A stretch of DNA of 6,830 bases from Acidimicrobiaceae bacterium (GCA_003135595.1 PLCI01000088.1:806-7635); one strand, 5' to 3'. Shown: positions 1-5,895, counted from the first letter of the stretch. Numbers and translations: made by a program. Notes: generated from the sequence alone by a model not told the origin.

Positions 1-750
1 GACGTGTGGGTGATCGGCGGCGACGGCGACATGCTCTCGATCGGCGGCAACCACCTGATCCACGCGCTGCGCCGCAACGTGAACCTCACGATGCTCATGT
101 TCAACAACCGCATCTACGGTCTGACCAAGGGCCAGTACTCGCCCACGTCCGAGCCCGGCAAGGTCACGAAGTCCACGCCGCTCGGTTCGATCGACGAGCC
201 GTTCAACCCCATCTCGATCGCGCTCGGCGCGGAGGCCACCTTCGTCGCGCGGACCCACGACATGGACCGAGCGCACATGCAAGAGGTGTTCCGTCGCGCG
301 CACGCGCATGTAGGTGCTTCGTTCGTCGAGGTCTTCCAGAACTGCAACGTCTTCAACGACGCCACGTTCGACGAGCTCACGAGCAAGGACCGTCGCGCCG
401 ACATGCTGATCTCGCTCGCGCACGGCGAGCCGATCCGCTTCGGCGCCGAGGGCGACAAGGGTGTCGCCCAGCTCCCCGACGGCCGGCTTCGGGTCGTCTC
501 GGTCGCCGACGTCGGCGAGGACGCCCTCTTGGTCCACGACGAGTCGCGCGACGACCCGGGCGTCGCGTTCGCGCTGTCCCGGCTCGGTGACTCGGCCCAC
601 GAGGCCACCCCCATCGGCGTCTTCCGCGACGTCACACGACCCGAGCTCGGCGCGGCGATGTCCGCGCAGATCGTGGGCGCCCAGGAGTCCAAGGGCCGAG
701 GCGACCTCGCCGCGCTCTACCGCTCGAACGGCACCTGGACGATTGCCTGA
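1..750 (+). CDS. korB: 2-oxoglutarate:ferredoxin oxidoreductase beta subunit, 5'-truncated
   Basis: Open from the first base to TGA at 748-750; 249 codons are present and roughly the first 100 residues lie outside the window. The enzyme oxidatively decarboxylates 2-oxoglutarate with CoA to succinyl-CoA, reducing ferredoxin, as a cytosolic KorA/KorB complex. The thiamine diphosphate/Mg motif is visible as GDGD at visible residues 7-10 followed by FNN at 34-36. The stretch GLTKGQYSPTS (40-50), then KSTPLGS and EPFNPISIALGAEA, is characteristic of the two-subunit actinobacterial KorB rather than pyruvate oxidoreductases. The C-terminal part with HGEPIRFG and VHDES also fits KorB. korA is expected just upstream but cannot be seen. 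The stop overlaps the next gene by 8 nt, so the two are probably translated from one mRNA. The family call is secure; substrate preference is inferred from similarity. Confidence 0.93.
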   Translation, partial: DVWVIGGDGDMLSIGGNHLIHALRRNVNLTMLMFNNRIYGLTKGQYSPTSEPGKVTKSTPLGSIDEPFNPISIALGAEATFVARTHDMDRAHMQEVFRRAHAHVGASFVEVFQNCNVFNDATFDELTSKDRRADMLISLAHGEPIRFGAEGDKGVAQLPDGRLRVVSVADVGEDALLVHDESRDDPGVAFALSRLGDSAHEATPIGVFRDVTRPELGAAMSAQIVGAQESKGRGDLAALYRSNGTWTIA

Positions 751-1360
751 GACGAGCGCGCCCGCACGCTCGGGCGACCAGGACCTCTCGCGAATCCTCA
801 CCTGGCCGAACGCGGTCACGGTGCTGCGGCTCGCCGCGATCCCGCTGTACGTCTGGCTCCTCTTCACGACGAGCCACCAGCTCGCGGCCGGTCTCCTGCT
901 CGGCGCGCTCGGCGCGACGGACTGGGTCGACGGGATCCTGGCGCGGCGCTTGCACCAGGTCACGACACTCGGCAAGGTGCTCGACCCCATCGCGGACCGG
1001 GCGCTCGTCCTCACCGCGGTCGTGACCGTCGCGGTCTACGGCGCGGTGCCGTGGTGGTTCGCGATCGCGACGCTCTCGCGCGAGGTCGTCGTGTCCGCCG
1101 CGGTCCTCGCGCTCGCCGCCATGGGCGCGGCGCGCATCGACGTCGTGTGGCTCGGCAAGGCAGGCACGTTCGGGCTCATGTGCGCGTACCCGTGGCTGCT
1201 CATGGCCCATGGTCCGTCGACGTGGCAGCTTGCGCTCCGCGACTGCGCGTGGGTGGCGGGCGGCGTCGGGCTCCTGCTCGCGTGGATGGCGACGTTCGCG
1301 TACGTGCGACCGGCGCGTGAGGCGTTCGCGAATGGGCGCGGTGGTCGGGCCCTCCGATAG
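743..1360 (+). CDS. CDP-alcohol phosphatidyltransferase (PgsA-like)
   Basis: Integral membrane enzyme of 205 aa that transfers a phosphatidyl group from CDP-diacylglycerol to an alcohol acceptor. The full family signature is present: D60-x2-D63-G64-x2-A67-R68-x8-G77-x3-D81-x3-D85, the aspartates binding the metal and CDP. Hydrophobic segments lie around residues 23-43, 46-58, 86-103, 115-130, 140-154 and 168-187, matching the six-helix fold. The only sensible start is TTG at 743, overlapping the end of korB by 8 nt with no good Shine-Dalgarno, so translational coupling is likely; the next in-frame GTG (821) would cut into the first helix. About 205 aa is normal for PgsA-type proteins. The gene sits where M. 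tuberculosis has pgsA2 (Rv1822). Acceptor specificity (glycerol-3-phosphate, phosphatidylglycerol or another alcohol) cannot be read from the sequence. Confidence 0.88.
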   Translation: MPETSAPARSGDQDLSRILTWPNAVTVLRLAAIPLYVWLLFTTSHQLAAGLLLGALGATDWVDGILARRLHQVTTLGKVLDPIADRALVLTAVVTVAVYGAVPWWFAIATLSREVVVSAAVLALAAMGAARIDVVWLGKAGTFGLMCAYPWLLMAHGPSTWQLALRDCAWVAGGVGLLLAWMATFAYVRPAREAFANGRGGRALR

Positions 1361-1363
1361 GGT
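1358..1363 (+). promoter_or_regulatory. Putative -10 element for leaderless gcvH transcript
   Basis: TAGGGT fits the actinobacterial -10 pattern TANNNT and ends 6 nt before the gcvH GTG, so transcription would start at or next to the start codon. It reuses the TAG stop of the preceding gene. No Shine-Dalgarno lies between hexamer and start, which supports a leaderless mRNA. No convincing -35 is seen. Confidence 0.45.
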
Positions 1364-1369
1364 CTCGCC

Positions 1370-1750
1370 GTGCAGATCCCCGGGGGCCTTCGGTACAGCA
1401 AGGACCACGAGTGGGTCGCAGCGACCGGCGACGTCGTGCGCCTCGGCATCACCGACTACGCGCAGGACGCGCTCGGCGACGTGGTCTACGTCGCGCTCCC
1501 CGAGCTCGGCGCGCGCTTCGACGCGGGCGCGGCGATCGGCGAGGTCGAGTCAACCAAGTCGGTGTCCGAGGTCTACGCACCGGTCTCCGGCACGGTGCGC
1601 GCGGTCAACGACCAGCTCCGCGACGCACCCGAGATCCTGAACGCCGACCCCTACGGGCAAGGGTGGATCTGCGAGCTCGAGGTCACCGACGCAGCCCAGG
1701 TCGACGGGCTGCTCGACGCGTCCGACTACGCCAAGCTGACGGACTCGTAG
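1370..1750 (+). CDS. gcvH: Glycine cleavage system H protein
   Basis: Small cytosolic lipoyl carrier (126 aa) that shuttles the aminomethyl group from the P protein to the T protein and is re-oxidised by the L protein. The N-terminus LRYSKDHEWV (7-16) is the classic H-protein opening. The lipoylation site is K63 in GEVESTKSVSEVYAPVSG (57-74), the usual form being ESVKA. The C-terminal part, VNDQLRDAPEILNADPYGQGWI (79-100), is also standard. GTG at 1370 gives the expected length and N-terminus. The gene lies 9 nt after the phosphatidyltransferase and 34 nt before the zinc-ribbon/FHA gene. gcvT and gcvP are not in this window; isolated gcvH next to garA is also the mycobacterial arrangement (Rv1826-Rv1827). 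Such an H protein could also serve in lipoate relay, which is not testable here. Confidence 0.96.
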   Translation: MQIPGGLRYSKDHEWVAATGDVVRLGITDYAQDALGDVVYVALPELGARFDAGAAIGEVESTKSVSEVYAPVSGTVRAVNDQLRDAPEILNADPYGQGWICELEVTDAAQVDGLLDASDYAKLTDS

Positions 1751-1784
1751 GTCGGTACCCCGGTGACACGATGCGGATCCTGAG

Positions 1785-2255
1785 GTGCGGTGCAGCCGCT
1801 GCGGCGCGCAGCTGACCGACTCGCCCAACTTCTGCCCCGAGTGCGGCGCACCGGTGCACCGAGACGACTCCCACGAAACCATGGCCACCCCGACGATCGC
1901 ATCGACGCTCCCCGAGATGCACGCGCGCGACGCCGTGCAGGCGGGACCCGGCACGCTCGACGCGCTCGTGGTCGTGCGCGGACCGCGCATCGGGGAGACC
2001 TACGAGTTCTCGAGCGAGGTGACGTCGGTCGGTCGCCAGCAGGGCAACGAGATCGTCCTCGACGACGTCACGGTCTCGCGGCACCACGCGCTGTTCACGA
2101 CGACGGCGTCGGGACGGGTGACCGTGCGCGACCTCAACTCGCTCAACGGGACCTACGTCAACGGCTCGCGCGTCGAGGAGCTGACGCTGCGCACGTTCGA
2201 CGAGGTGCAGATCGGCAAGTTCAAGCTCACCTTCGTCTCGGCGGCCGATCGATGA
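1785..2255 (+). CDS. garA: Zinc-ribbon + FHA domain protein, GarA/OdhI-related
   Basis: A 156-aa cytosolic protein in two parts. Residues 1-24 form a zinc ribbon with C3-x2-C6 and C17-x2-C20. After a linker (25-58) rich in Thr/Ser, residues 59-152 form a forkhead-associated domain with the phosphothreonine-binding residues in place: G83-R84, S98-R99-H100-H101 and N121-G122-T123. The strings DDVTVSR, SLNGTYVN and DEVQIGKF closely match GarA/OdhI, which bind and inhibit or activate 2-oxoglutarate-using enzymes when unphosphorylated. The N-terminal ETTS phospho-switch of GarA/OdhI is absent; HETMATPTIAST (30-41) in the linker offers Thr candidates only. GTG at 1785 places the ribbon at the N-terminus as usual; the Shine-Dalgarno is weak. 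It overlaps ftsR by 4 nt (ATGA). Orthology is supported by domain identity and synteny; the regulatory targets are inferred. Confidence 0.88.
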   Translation: MRCSRCGAQLTDSPNFCPECGAPVHRDDSHETMATPTIASTLPEMHARDAVQAGPGTLDALVVVRGPRIGETYEFSSEVTSVGRQQGNEIVLDDVTVSRHHALFTTTASGRVTVRDLNSLNGTYVNGSRVEELTLRTFDEVQIGKFKLTFVSAADR

Positions 2256-3079
2256 CCGCCCGCTCGTCACGGACGTACCTGTCGATCGGCGAGGTGCTGA
2301 GCCTGCTGCGCAACGACTTCCCCGACGTCACGATCTCGAAGATCCGCTTCCTCGAGGGGCAGGGACTCGTGAGCCCTGAGCGCACGTCGTCGGGCTACCG
2401 CAAGTTCCACGAGCCCGACGTCGAGCGGCTTCGCTTCGTGCTGCGCCACCAGCGCGAGCACTTCTTGCCGCTCAAGGTCATCCGCGAGCGCATGGAAGAG
2501 GCCGGACTCGCACCCGAGACGCCGACCAAGCCGCCGGGCACGCGACGCAAGTCCGTGAGCGAGCTCGTCGCCGCGCTCCAGGAGTCACCGCCGTCGACCG
2601 CCTCGGTCCCGGAGCCTGCCGCTGCAATGGTCGAGCCCATAGCGGTGCCGTCCACGTCCGCCGCCGCGGCGCACGACGACCCGATCGTGCCCCGCCAGCA
2701 GCCCCCGACCCTGACCGCCGAGGAGGCCGCCGCCGCCGCCGGCATCGACGTCGCCGCGCTCGAGGCACTGGTCGAGCACGGACTGGTCTCGACGGTGCGC
2801 TCGGGAGGCTTGGACGGCTTCGACGACGACGGCGTCGCGATCGCCAAGGCGGCCTCGGGGTTCTTCGCCCTCGGCCTCGAGCCTCGGCACCTGAAGGTGC
2901 TTCGTCACGGCGTGGACCGCGAGATGGGCATGATCGAGACGCTGGTGCTGCCCTTGCTCCAGCAGCGAACGCCCGAGGGCCGAGTGCGGGCGCGCGAGGA
3001 GGCAGCGAAGTTCGCCAGGTTGGGCCAGTCGTTGCGTGCCGCGATGTTGCGTCGGGAGTTGCGTAGAACGGTCGGCTAG
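2252..3079 (+). CDS. ftsR: MerR-family transcriptional regulator, FtsR type
   Basis: A 275-aa DNA-binding protein. Residues 9-82 are a MerR winged helix: YLSIGEVLSLLR, then FPDVTISKIRFLEGQGL (23-39), RTSSGYRKF (44-52) and RQREHFLPLKVI in variant form (65-77). These strings are hallmarks of the family of M. tuberculosis Rv1828 and corynebacterial FtsR, which regulates ftsZ. Residues about 88-150 are a Pro/Ala/Ser-rich linker. Residues 152-272 hold a second helix-turn-helix-like region (LTAEEAAAAAGIDVAALEAL) and a helical C-terminus that probably dimerises; no metal-binding cysteines are seen. ATG at 2252 overlaps the FHA stop as ATGA, so the two are translationally coupled. At 275 aa it is somewhat longer than mycobacterial homologues (about 247 aa as I recall), the extra length being linker. 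Target genes are not evident. Confidence 0.88.
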   Translation: MTARSSRTYLSIGEVLSLLRNDFPDVTISKIRFLEGQGLVSPERTSSGYRKFHEPDVERLRFVLRHQREHFLPLKVIRERMEEAGLAPETPTKPPGTRRKSVSELVAALQESPPSTASVPEPAAAMVEPIAVPSTSAAAAHDDPIVPRQQPPTLTAEEAAAAAGIDVAALEALVEHGLVSTVRSGGLDGFDDDGVAIAKAASGFFALGLEPRHLKVLRHGVDREMGMIETLVLPLLQQRTPEGRVRAREEAAKFARLGQSLRAAMLRRELRRTVG

Positions 3080-3103
3080 AAGGGCGTGCGCGAGGTCGGG
3101 GTC

Positions 3104-3109
3104 TAGGCT
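3104..3109 (+). promoter_or_regulatory. Putative -10 element for leaderless DUF151 gene
   Basis: TAGGCT fits TANNNT and ends 6 nt before the GTG at 3116, the same spacing as at gcvH. The 36-nt gap after the ftsR stop has no usable Shine-Dalgarno, so a leaderless transcript is likely. A -35 box is not recognisable. Confidence 0.45.
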
Positions 3110-3115
3110 GGCTTC

Positions 3116-3634
3116 GTGGTTGAGGTCGCACTCCGGGCCGTACGGGTCGACCTGCAGTCCCGCACGCCGGTGCTCGTGCTCCAAGAGACCGGCGCGCTCC
3201 GGCGATCGATCCCGATCTTCATCGGCGAGCCTGAGGCCGTCGCCATCGAGTTCGCCGTGCGCGGTGTGCCCGCCCCCCGGCCGCTCACCCATGACCTGCT
3301 CCGCGACGTCATCGCCGAGCTCGGCGCGTCGGTCGCCCGCGTCGTGATCACCGAGCTGAAGGACGCGACCTTTTTCGCGGAGATCCACCTCGTGATCGGC
3401 GAGACGACGTCGGTGATCTCGGCACGGCCGAGCGACGCGGTCGCGCTCGCCTTGCGCACCGACAGCCCGCTCTACGTCGACGACGAGCTGATGGATGAAG
3501 AGGGACGGCTGATCGAGCTCACTGACGAGGACGAGGAAGACGTCGACGAAGCCGACGTCGGCGACGTCGACGAGCTCGCCGAGCAGTTCCGCGACTTCCT
3601 CGACACCGTGCACCCGGAGGACTTCCAGGCCTAG
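3116..3634 (+). CDS. Bifunctional nuclease family protein (DUF151)
   Basis: A 172-aa cytosolic protein of the DUF151 / bifunctional nuclease family (PF02577), whose plant and archaeal/bacterial members have reported DNase/RNase activity. Family landmarks are in order: RSIPIFIGEPEAVAIEF (30-46), RPLTHDLL (55-62) followed by a helix ending in LG, and RPSDAVALALR (104-114) before SPLYVDDELMDEEG. The tail has an acidic stretch (137-153, mostly Asp/Glu) and ends in FRDFLDTVHPEDF (158-170), as in actinobacterial homologues such as Rv1829 (about 164 aa). GTG at 3116 gives the typical N-terminus MVEV. It follows ftsR at 36 nt, preserving the mycobacterial garA-ftsR-DUF151 order. The physiological substrate in actinobacteria is unknown to me. 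Confidence 0.92.
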   Translation: MVEVALRAVRVDLQSRTPVLVLQETGALRRSIPIFIGEPEAVAIEFAVRGVPAPRPLTHDLLRDVIAELGASVARVVITELKDATFFAEIHLVIGETTSVISARPSDAVALALRTDSPLYVDDELMDEEGRLIELTDEDEEDVDEADVGDVDELAEQFRDFLDTVHPEDFQA

Positions 3635-3741
3635 CCAGGCGAGCTCGCCGTCGAGCATGCGGCTCGCGTCACGACGTCGTCGCTCGACCTGCGCACGCGG
3701 AATCCCGCGCGAGCGTCCCCGTGCCCGTCGGACGTCACGCG

Positions 3742-3764
3742 TACCATCGGGGCCGACGAAAGGA
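3742..3764 (+). promoter_or_regulatory. Putative promoter -10 and Shine-Dalgarno of the DUF4232 gene
   Basis: TACCAT (3742-3747) fits TANNNT. GAAAGGA (3758-3764) is a good Shine-Dalgarno 5 nt before the GTG at 3770. A transcript starting near 3754 would have a short leader of about 16 nt. This is the one gene in the window with a strong ribosome binding site. The rest of the 135-nt gap (3635-3769) holds short palindromes but nothing else recognisable. Confidence 0.45.
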
Positions 3765-3769
3765 CAGCG

Positions 3770-4390
3770 GTGGCAGCGACTCCTCGCCGACGCATGATGC
3801 CCGCGGGCAGTGCGACCCTCGCGATCCTCATCGCGCTCGTGCTCGGGTTCGGGGGCGGGTGGCTCTACAAGAAGGAGAGCACCACGTCGACCACCACGAC
3901 CACGACGACCATGCCCGTGGTCGACGGCTCGACGACCACCACCACGACGACCCCGCCCGCGCTCGCGTGCAGCGGCGTGGTGCTCTCGGGCAGCGTCATC
4001 ACGTCCCAGGGTGCGGCCGGCACGATCCAGGTGTCCTTCCTCGTTGCCAACGTCGGCGCGAAAGCGTGCACGATCCACGGCTACCCGATGCTGCAGCTCC
4101 TGAGCTCGAACATGACCGCGATGACGACCACGACGGTGAATGGCATGGCGGCCTTCGGGCCTGCCGCGGCGAATGCCGCGCCAAAGACCCAGCACGTCGC
4201 GGTGGGGGGCCACGTCGAGTTCGTCCTGCAGTACTCCCACGTGCCGTCGGGCACCGAGACGACGTGTCCCACGGCCGCCTCGGTCAACGTGTACCCACCT
4301 GACTCGGCGACGCCCTTCAACGTCGTCACCGCGATCGACGCGTGCAACCTTGGGACGCTGAACGTGTCGCCGTTCTTCGCCGCGACCTAG
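3770..4390 (+). CDS. Membrane-anchored DUF4232 domain protein
   Basis: A 206-aa predicted cell-surface protein. A short basic N-terminus (RRR at 6-8) precedes one hydrophobic helix at about 14-33, with no lipobox and no clear signal-peptidase site, so it is probably anchored with the C-terminus outside. Residues 38-63 form a linker with two polythreonine blocks, likely extended and a possible O-glycosylation region. Residues 66-203 resemble DUF4232: NVGAKACTIHGYPMLQLL (94-111) matches that domain's pattern of N-x-G-x2-x-C-x-L/I-x-G-Y-P. Four cysteines (67, 100, 166, 192) could form two disulfides, fitting an extracytoplasmic location. GTG at 3770 has a good Shine-Dalgarno. The function of DUF4232 proteins is not known to me. 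It ends tail-to-tail with the next gene, sharing CTAG. Confidence 0.85.
   Translation: MAATPRRRMMPAGSATLAILIALVLGFGGGWLYKKESTTSTTTTTTTMPVVDGSTTTTTTTPPALACSGVVLSGSVITSQGAAGTIQVSFLVANVGAKACTIHGYPMLQLLSSNMTAMTTTTVNGMAAFGPAAANAAPKTQHVAVGGHVEFVLQYSHVPSGTETTCPTAASVNVYPPDSATPFNVVTAIDACNLGTLNVSPFFAAT
3887..3952 (+). repeat. Two near-identical 24-nt polythreonine-coding blocks
   Basis: Blocks 3887-3910 and 3929-3952 each encode Ser followed by seven Thr. They agree at 22 of 24 bases, and both differences are silent third-position C/G changes. They start 42 nt apart, separated by codons for MPVVDG. They form the linker between the membrane helix and the DUF4232 domain. The pattern suggests an ancient duplication or slippage within the linker, or convergent use of ACC/ACG threonine codons. 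Confidence 0.75.
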
Positions 4391-5370
4391 CGGGACGGCT
4401 CGACGAGGATCCTGCCGCGGGCTTCGCCTCGGTCGAGCTGCGAGAGCCCGTCAGCGACGCCCTCGAGGCTGACCTCGCGATCGACGAGCGCGGCCCGCGT
4501 GTCGGACCCCAAGGCGCCGGCGAGCGCTGCCCAGACCGAGGCTCGCACGGGCGCGGGTGCTTGCACCGAGTCGATCCCGATGAGCGAGACGCCCCGGGTG
4601 ATGAACGGGTACACGGTCGTCTCGAGTGGCGCGCCCCCAACGAGTCCCGTCGCGACGGCGACGCCACCCCAGCGCAGCACCCGGAGGATCGCGGCGAGCG
4701 TCGCGCCGCCGACGCAGTCGATCGCCCCCGCAAAGCGCTCGGTGCCGAGGACGCGGTCGGTGCGGTCCGTGAGCGCCTCGGGGGGGACCACGCGCGCGGC
4801 ACCGAGCCCCTCGAGGAACACGTGCGACGACGCCTTGCGCGAGAGGGCGGTGACGTCATGGCCGCGCGCGGCGAGCAGCGCCACGGACACGGACCCGACG
4901 CCACCAGTGGCGCCGGTGACGAGGATCTCGCCCGCACCTGGGGCGACCGTGCGCTCGAGCTCGAGGATCGCCGCCATCGCCGTGTACCCGGCGGTGCCGA
5001 AGACCATCGAGCCACGCGCGTCGAGGCCGACGGGAAGCGTCGTGAGCCACGACGCGTCGCATCGCAGGCGCGCGGCGAAGCCGCCGTGGTGCGACGTCCC
5101 GAAGCCATGCCCGTGGGCGACGACCACCGAGCCGACGGGCATGCTCGGATCATCGGAGGCGACGACCGTCCCGGCAGCGTCGACGCCGCCGATCAGCGCA
5201 TCGCGCCGAAGGACGCGTGAGGAGGGCGCGACGACCATCGCGTCCTTGAAGTTGAGGCAGGACCACTCGACGGCCACCTCGACGGGGCCCTCCAGCCACG
5301 ACTCGGGGTCGACGTCGCGCACCGAGGCGGTCACGTCGCCATCGGCGCGGGCCACGACGAACGCCCTCAC
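4387..5370 (-). CDS. acuI: Acrylyl-CoA reductase (NADPH), AcuI/YhdH-type MDR oxidoreductase
   Basis: A 327-aa cytosolic medium-chain dehydrogenase/reductase without zinc ligands. AcuI/YhdH enzymes reduce acryloyl-CoA to propanoyl-CoA with NADPH, detoxifying acrylate or serving 3-hydroxypropionate and DMSP routes. Matching landmarks in order: VEWSCLNFKDA (34-44), DAAGTV (64-69), GFGTSHHGGFA (89-99), FGTAGYTAM (124-132), the nucleotide-binding loop VTGATGGVGS (151-160), SRK (177-179) where the NADPH phosphate would bind, DCVGG (218-222), and PFITRGVSLIGIDSVQ (255-270), the clearest subfamily string. GTG at 5370 overlaps the TGA of the upstream CYTH gene (GTGA); no Shine-Dalgarno is seen, so translation is probably coupled. 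About 327 aa is normal. The exact substrate is inferred; it could act on another enoyl thioester or quinone. Confidence 0.9.
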   Translation of the reverse strand: MRAFVVARADGDVTASVRDVDPESWLEGPVEVAVEWSCLNFKDAMVVAPSSRVLRRDALIGGVDAAGTVVASDDPSMPVGSVVVAHGHGFGTSHHGGFAARLRCDASWLTTLPVGLDARGSMVFGTAGYTAMAAILELERTVAPGAGEILVTGATGGVGSVSVALLAARGHDVTALSRKASSHVFLEGLGAARVVPPEALTDRTDRVLGTERFAGAIDCVGGATLAAILRVLRWGGVAVATGLVGGAPLETTVYPFITRGVSLIGIDSVQAPAPVRASVWAALAGALGSDTRAALVDREVSLEGVADGLSQLDRGEARGRILVEPSR

Positions 5371-5864
5371 GAGAGGAGCCGCCGTGCGTCGGCGACGAGC
5401 GCAGCCGCCTCGTCGGCGTCGAGGTGGGCGAGCGCACCGCCCGTGAAGCGCGAGTCATCGGTGACCTCGCGGGCGGGACCCGGAGCGACGACCGGTCGTG
5501 GCCCCTCGAACAGGACGAGGCCCTCGAGGGTGCCGAGGAACTCGTCGGCGCAGCCCCCCGCAACGGTCCAGCGGCGCTTGGCGAGGACGCGGGCGGCCAT
5601 GCCCGAGAGCGCGTCGAGCTCGGCGTCGTCGAGGTACATGGTGGTGTGCCAGACCGCCGACGGACGCGAGGGCTCGACTGGGACCTTGTGGCCCAGCTTG
5701 CCGATCGTGCGGCCCGTGGCCTCGTCGGTGACCGAGCGCACGCGCAGGCGGGTGCCGAGCACGTAGCGATCATTGATCAACAGCGGGGCGTGCGACCCCG
5801 CGGGCAACCCCGGCACGACGAATCGCTGCTCGTCCTCGAGGTGTGCGTACTTGGTGAGGTCCAC
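5367..5864 (-). CDS. CYTH-like domain protein (triphosphate-binding fold)
   Basis: A 165-aa cytosolic protein. Several strings fit a CYTH (CyaB/thiamine triphosphatase) fold: LEDEQRFVV (9-17) resembles the family's N-terminal ExExK strand but reads E10-x-E12-x-R14; TRLRVRSVTD (38-47) and TIGKLGHKVP (53-62) supply the basic residues of the tunnel; TTMYLDDAELDAL (74-86), KRRW (96-99), DEFLGTLEGLVLFE (107-120) and DDSRFTGGALAHL (136-148) match CYTH-like hypothetical proteins. Family members bind or hydrolyse triphosphates. I chose GTG at 5864 because the homologous part begins just after it and a -10-like hexamer lies 6 nt upstream; the frame stays open to 6038 but that would run through the divergent gene. 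It is coupled to the acrylyl-CoA reductase gene by GTGA. Enzyme activity is uncertain. Confidence 0.78.
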   Translation of the reverse strand: MDLTKYAHLEDEQRFVVPGLPAGSHAPLLINDRYVLGTRLRVRSVTDEATGRTIGKLGHKVPVEPSRPSAVWHTTMYLDDAELDALSGMAARVLAKRRWTVAGGCADEFLGTLEGLVLFEGPRPVVAPGPAREVTDDSRFTGGALAHLDADEAAALVADARRLLS

Positions 5865-5870
5865 CGCAAC

Positions 5871-5876
5871 ATTGTG
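5871..5876 (-). promoter_or_regulatory. Putative -10 element of the CYTH-acuI operon
   Basis: Read on the minus strand, CACAAT ends 6 nt before the GTG at 5864. It matches the TATAAT consensus at four of six positions. There is no Shine-Dalgarno between it and the start codon, consistent with a leaderless mRNA. Confidence 0.35.
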
Positions 5877-5883
5877 CCCGCCG

Positions 5884-5889
5884 TAAGGT
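5884..5889 (+). promoter_or_regulatory. Putative -10 element of the divergent S9/transferase frame
   Basis: TAAGGT fits TANNNT and ends 6 nt before the GTG at 5896. It lies only 7 bp from the -10 of the opposite gene, so the two promoters occupy the same 31-bp gap and flanking codons. Confidence 0.45.
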
Positions 5890-5895
5890 GCGGAG

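Noticed and set aside
1771..1815. 15-codon frame from ATG 1771 overlapping the start of the FHA gene
   Set aside because: No Shine-Dalgarno, no conserved content and a different frame; the zinc ribbon clearly begins at GTG 1785.
2722..2741. GCC-repeat run in ftsR
   Set aside because: It encodes an alanine stretch in the second helical region; ordinary codon-driven repetition rather than a distinct element.
3638..3649. Perfect 12-bp palindrome GGCGAGCTCGCC right after the DUF151 stop
   Set aside because: No separate loop and no following T-run, so not a convincing intrinsic terminator; short GC palindromes are frequent here.
3696..3709. Hairpin with 5-bp stem and AATC loop (CGCGG/CCGCG) upstream of the DUF4232 gene
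   Set aside because: The stem is short and no U-tract follows; could be chance in GC-rich DNA.
2585..4240. 551-codon minus-strand open frame antisense to ftsR, DUF151 and DUF4232 genes
   Set aside because: It is Arg/Gly/His-rich with no recognisable motif and lies opposite three well-supported genes; long antisense frames are usual in DNA of this GC content.
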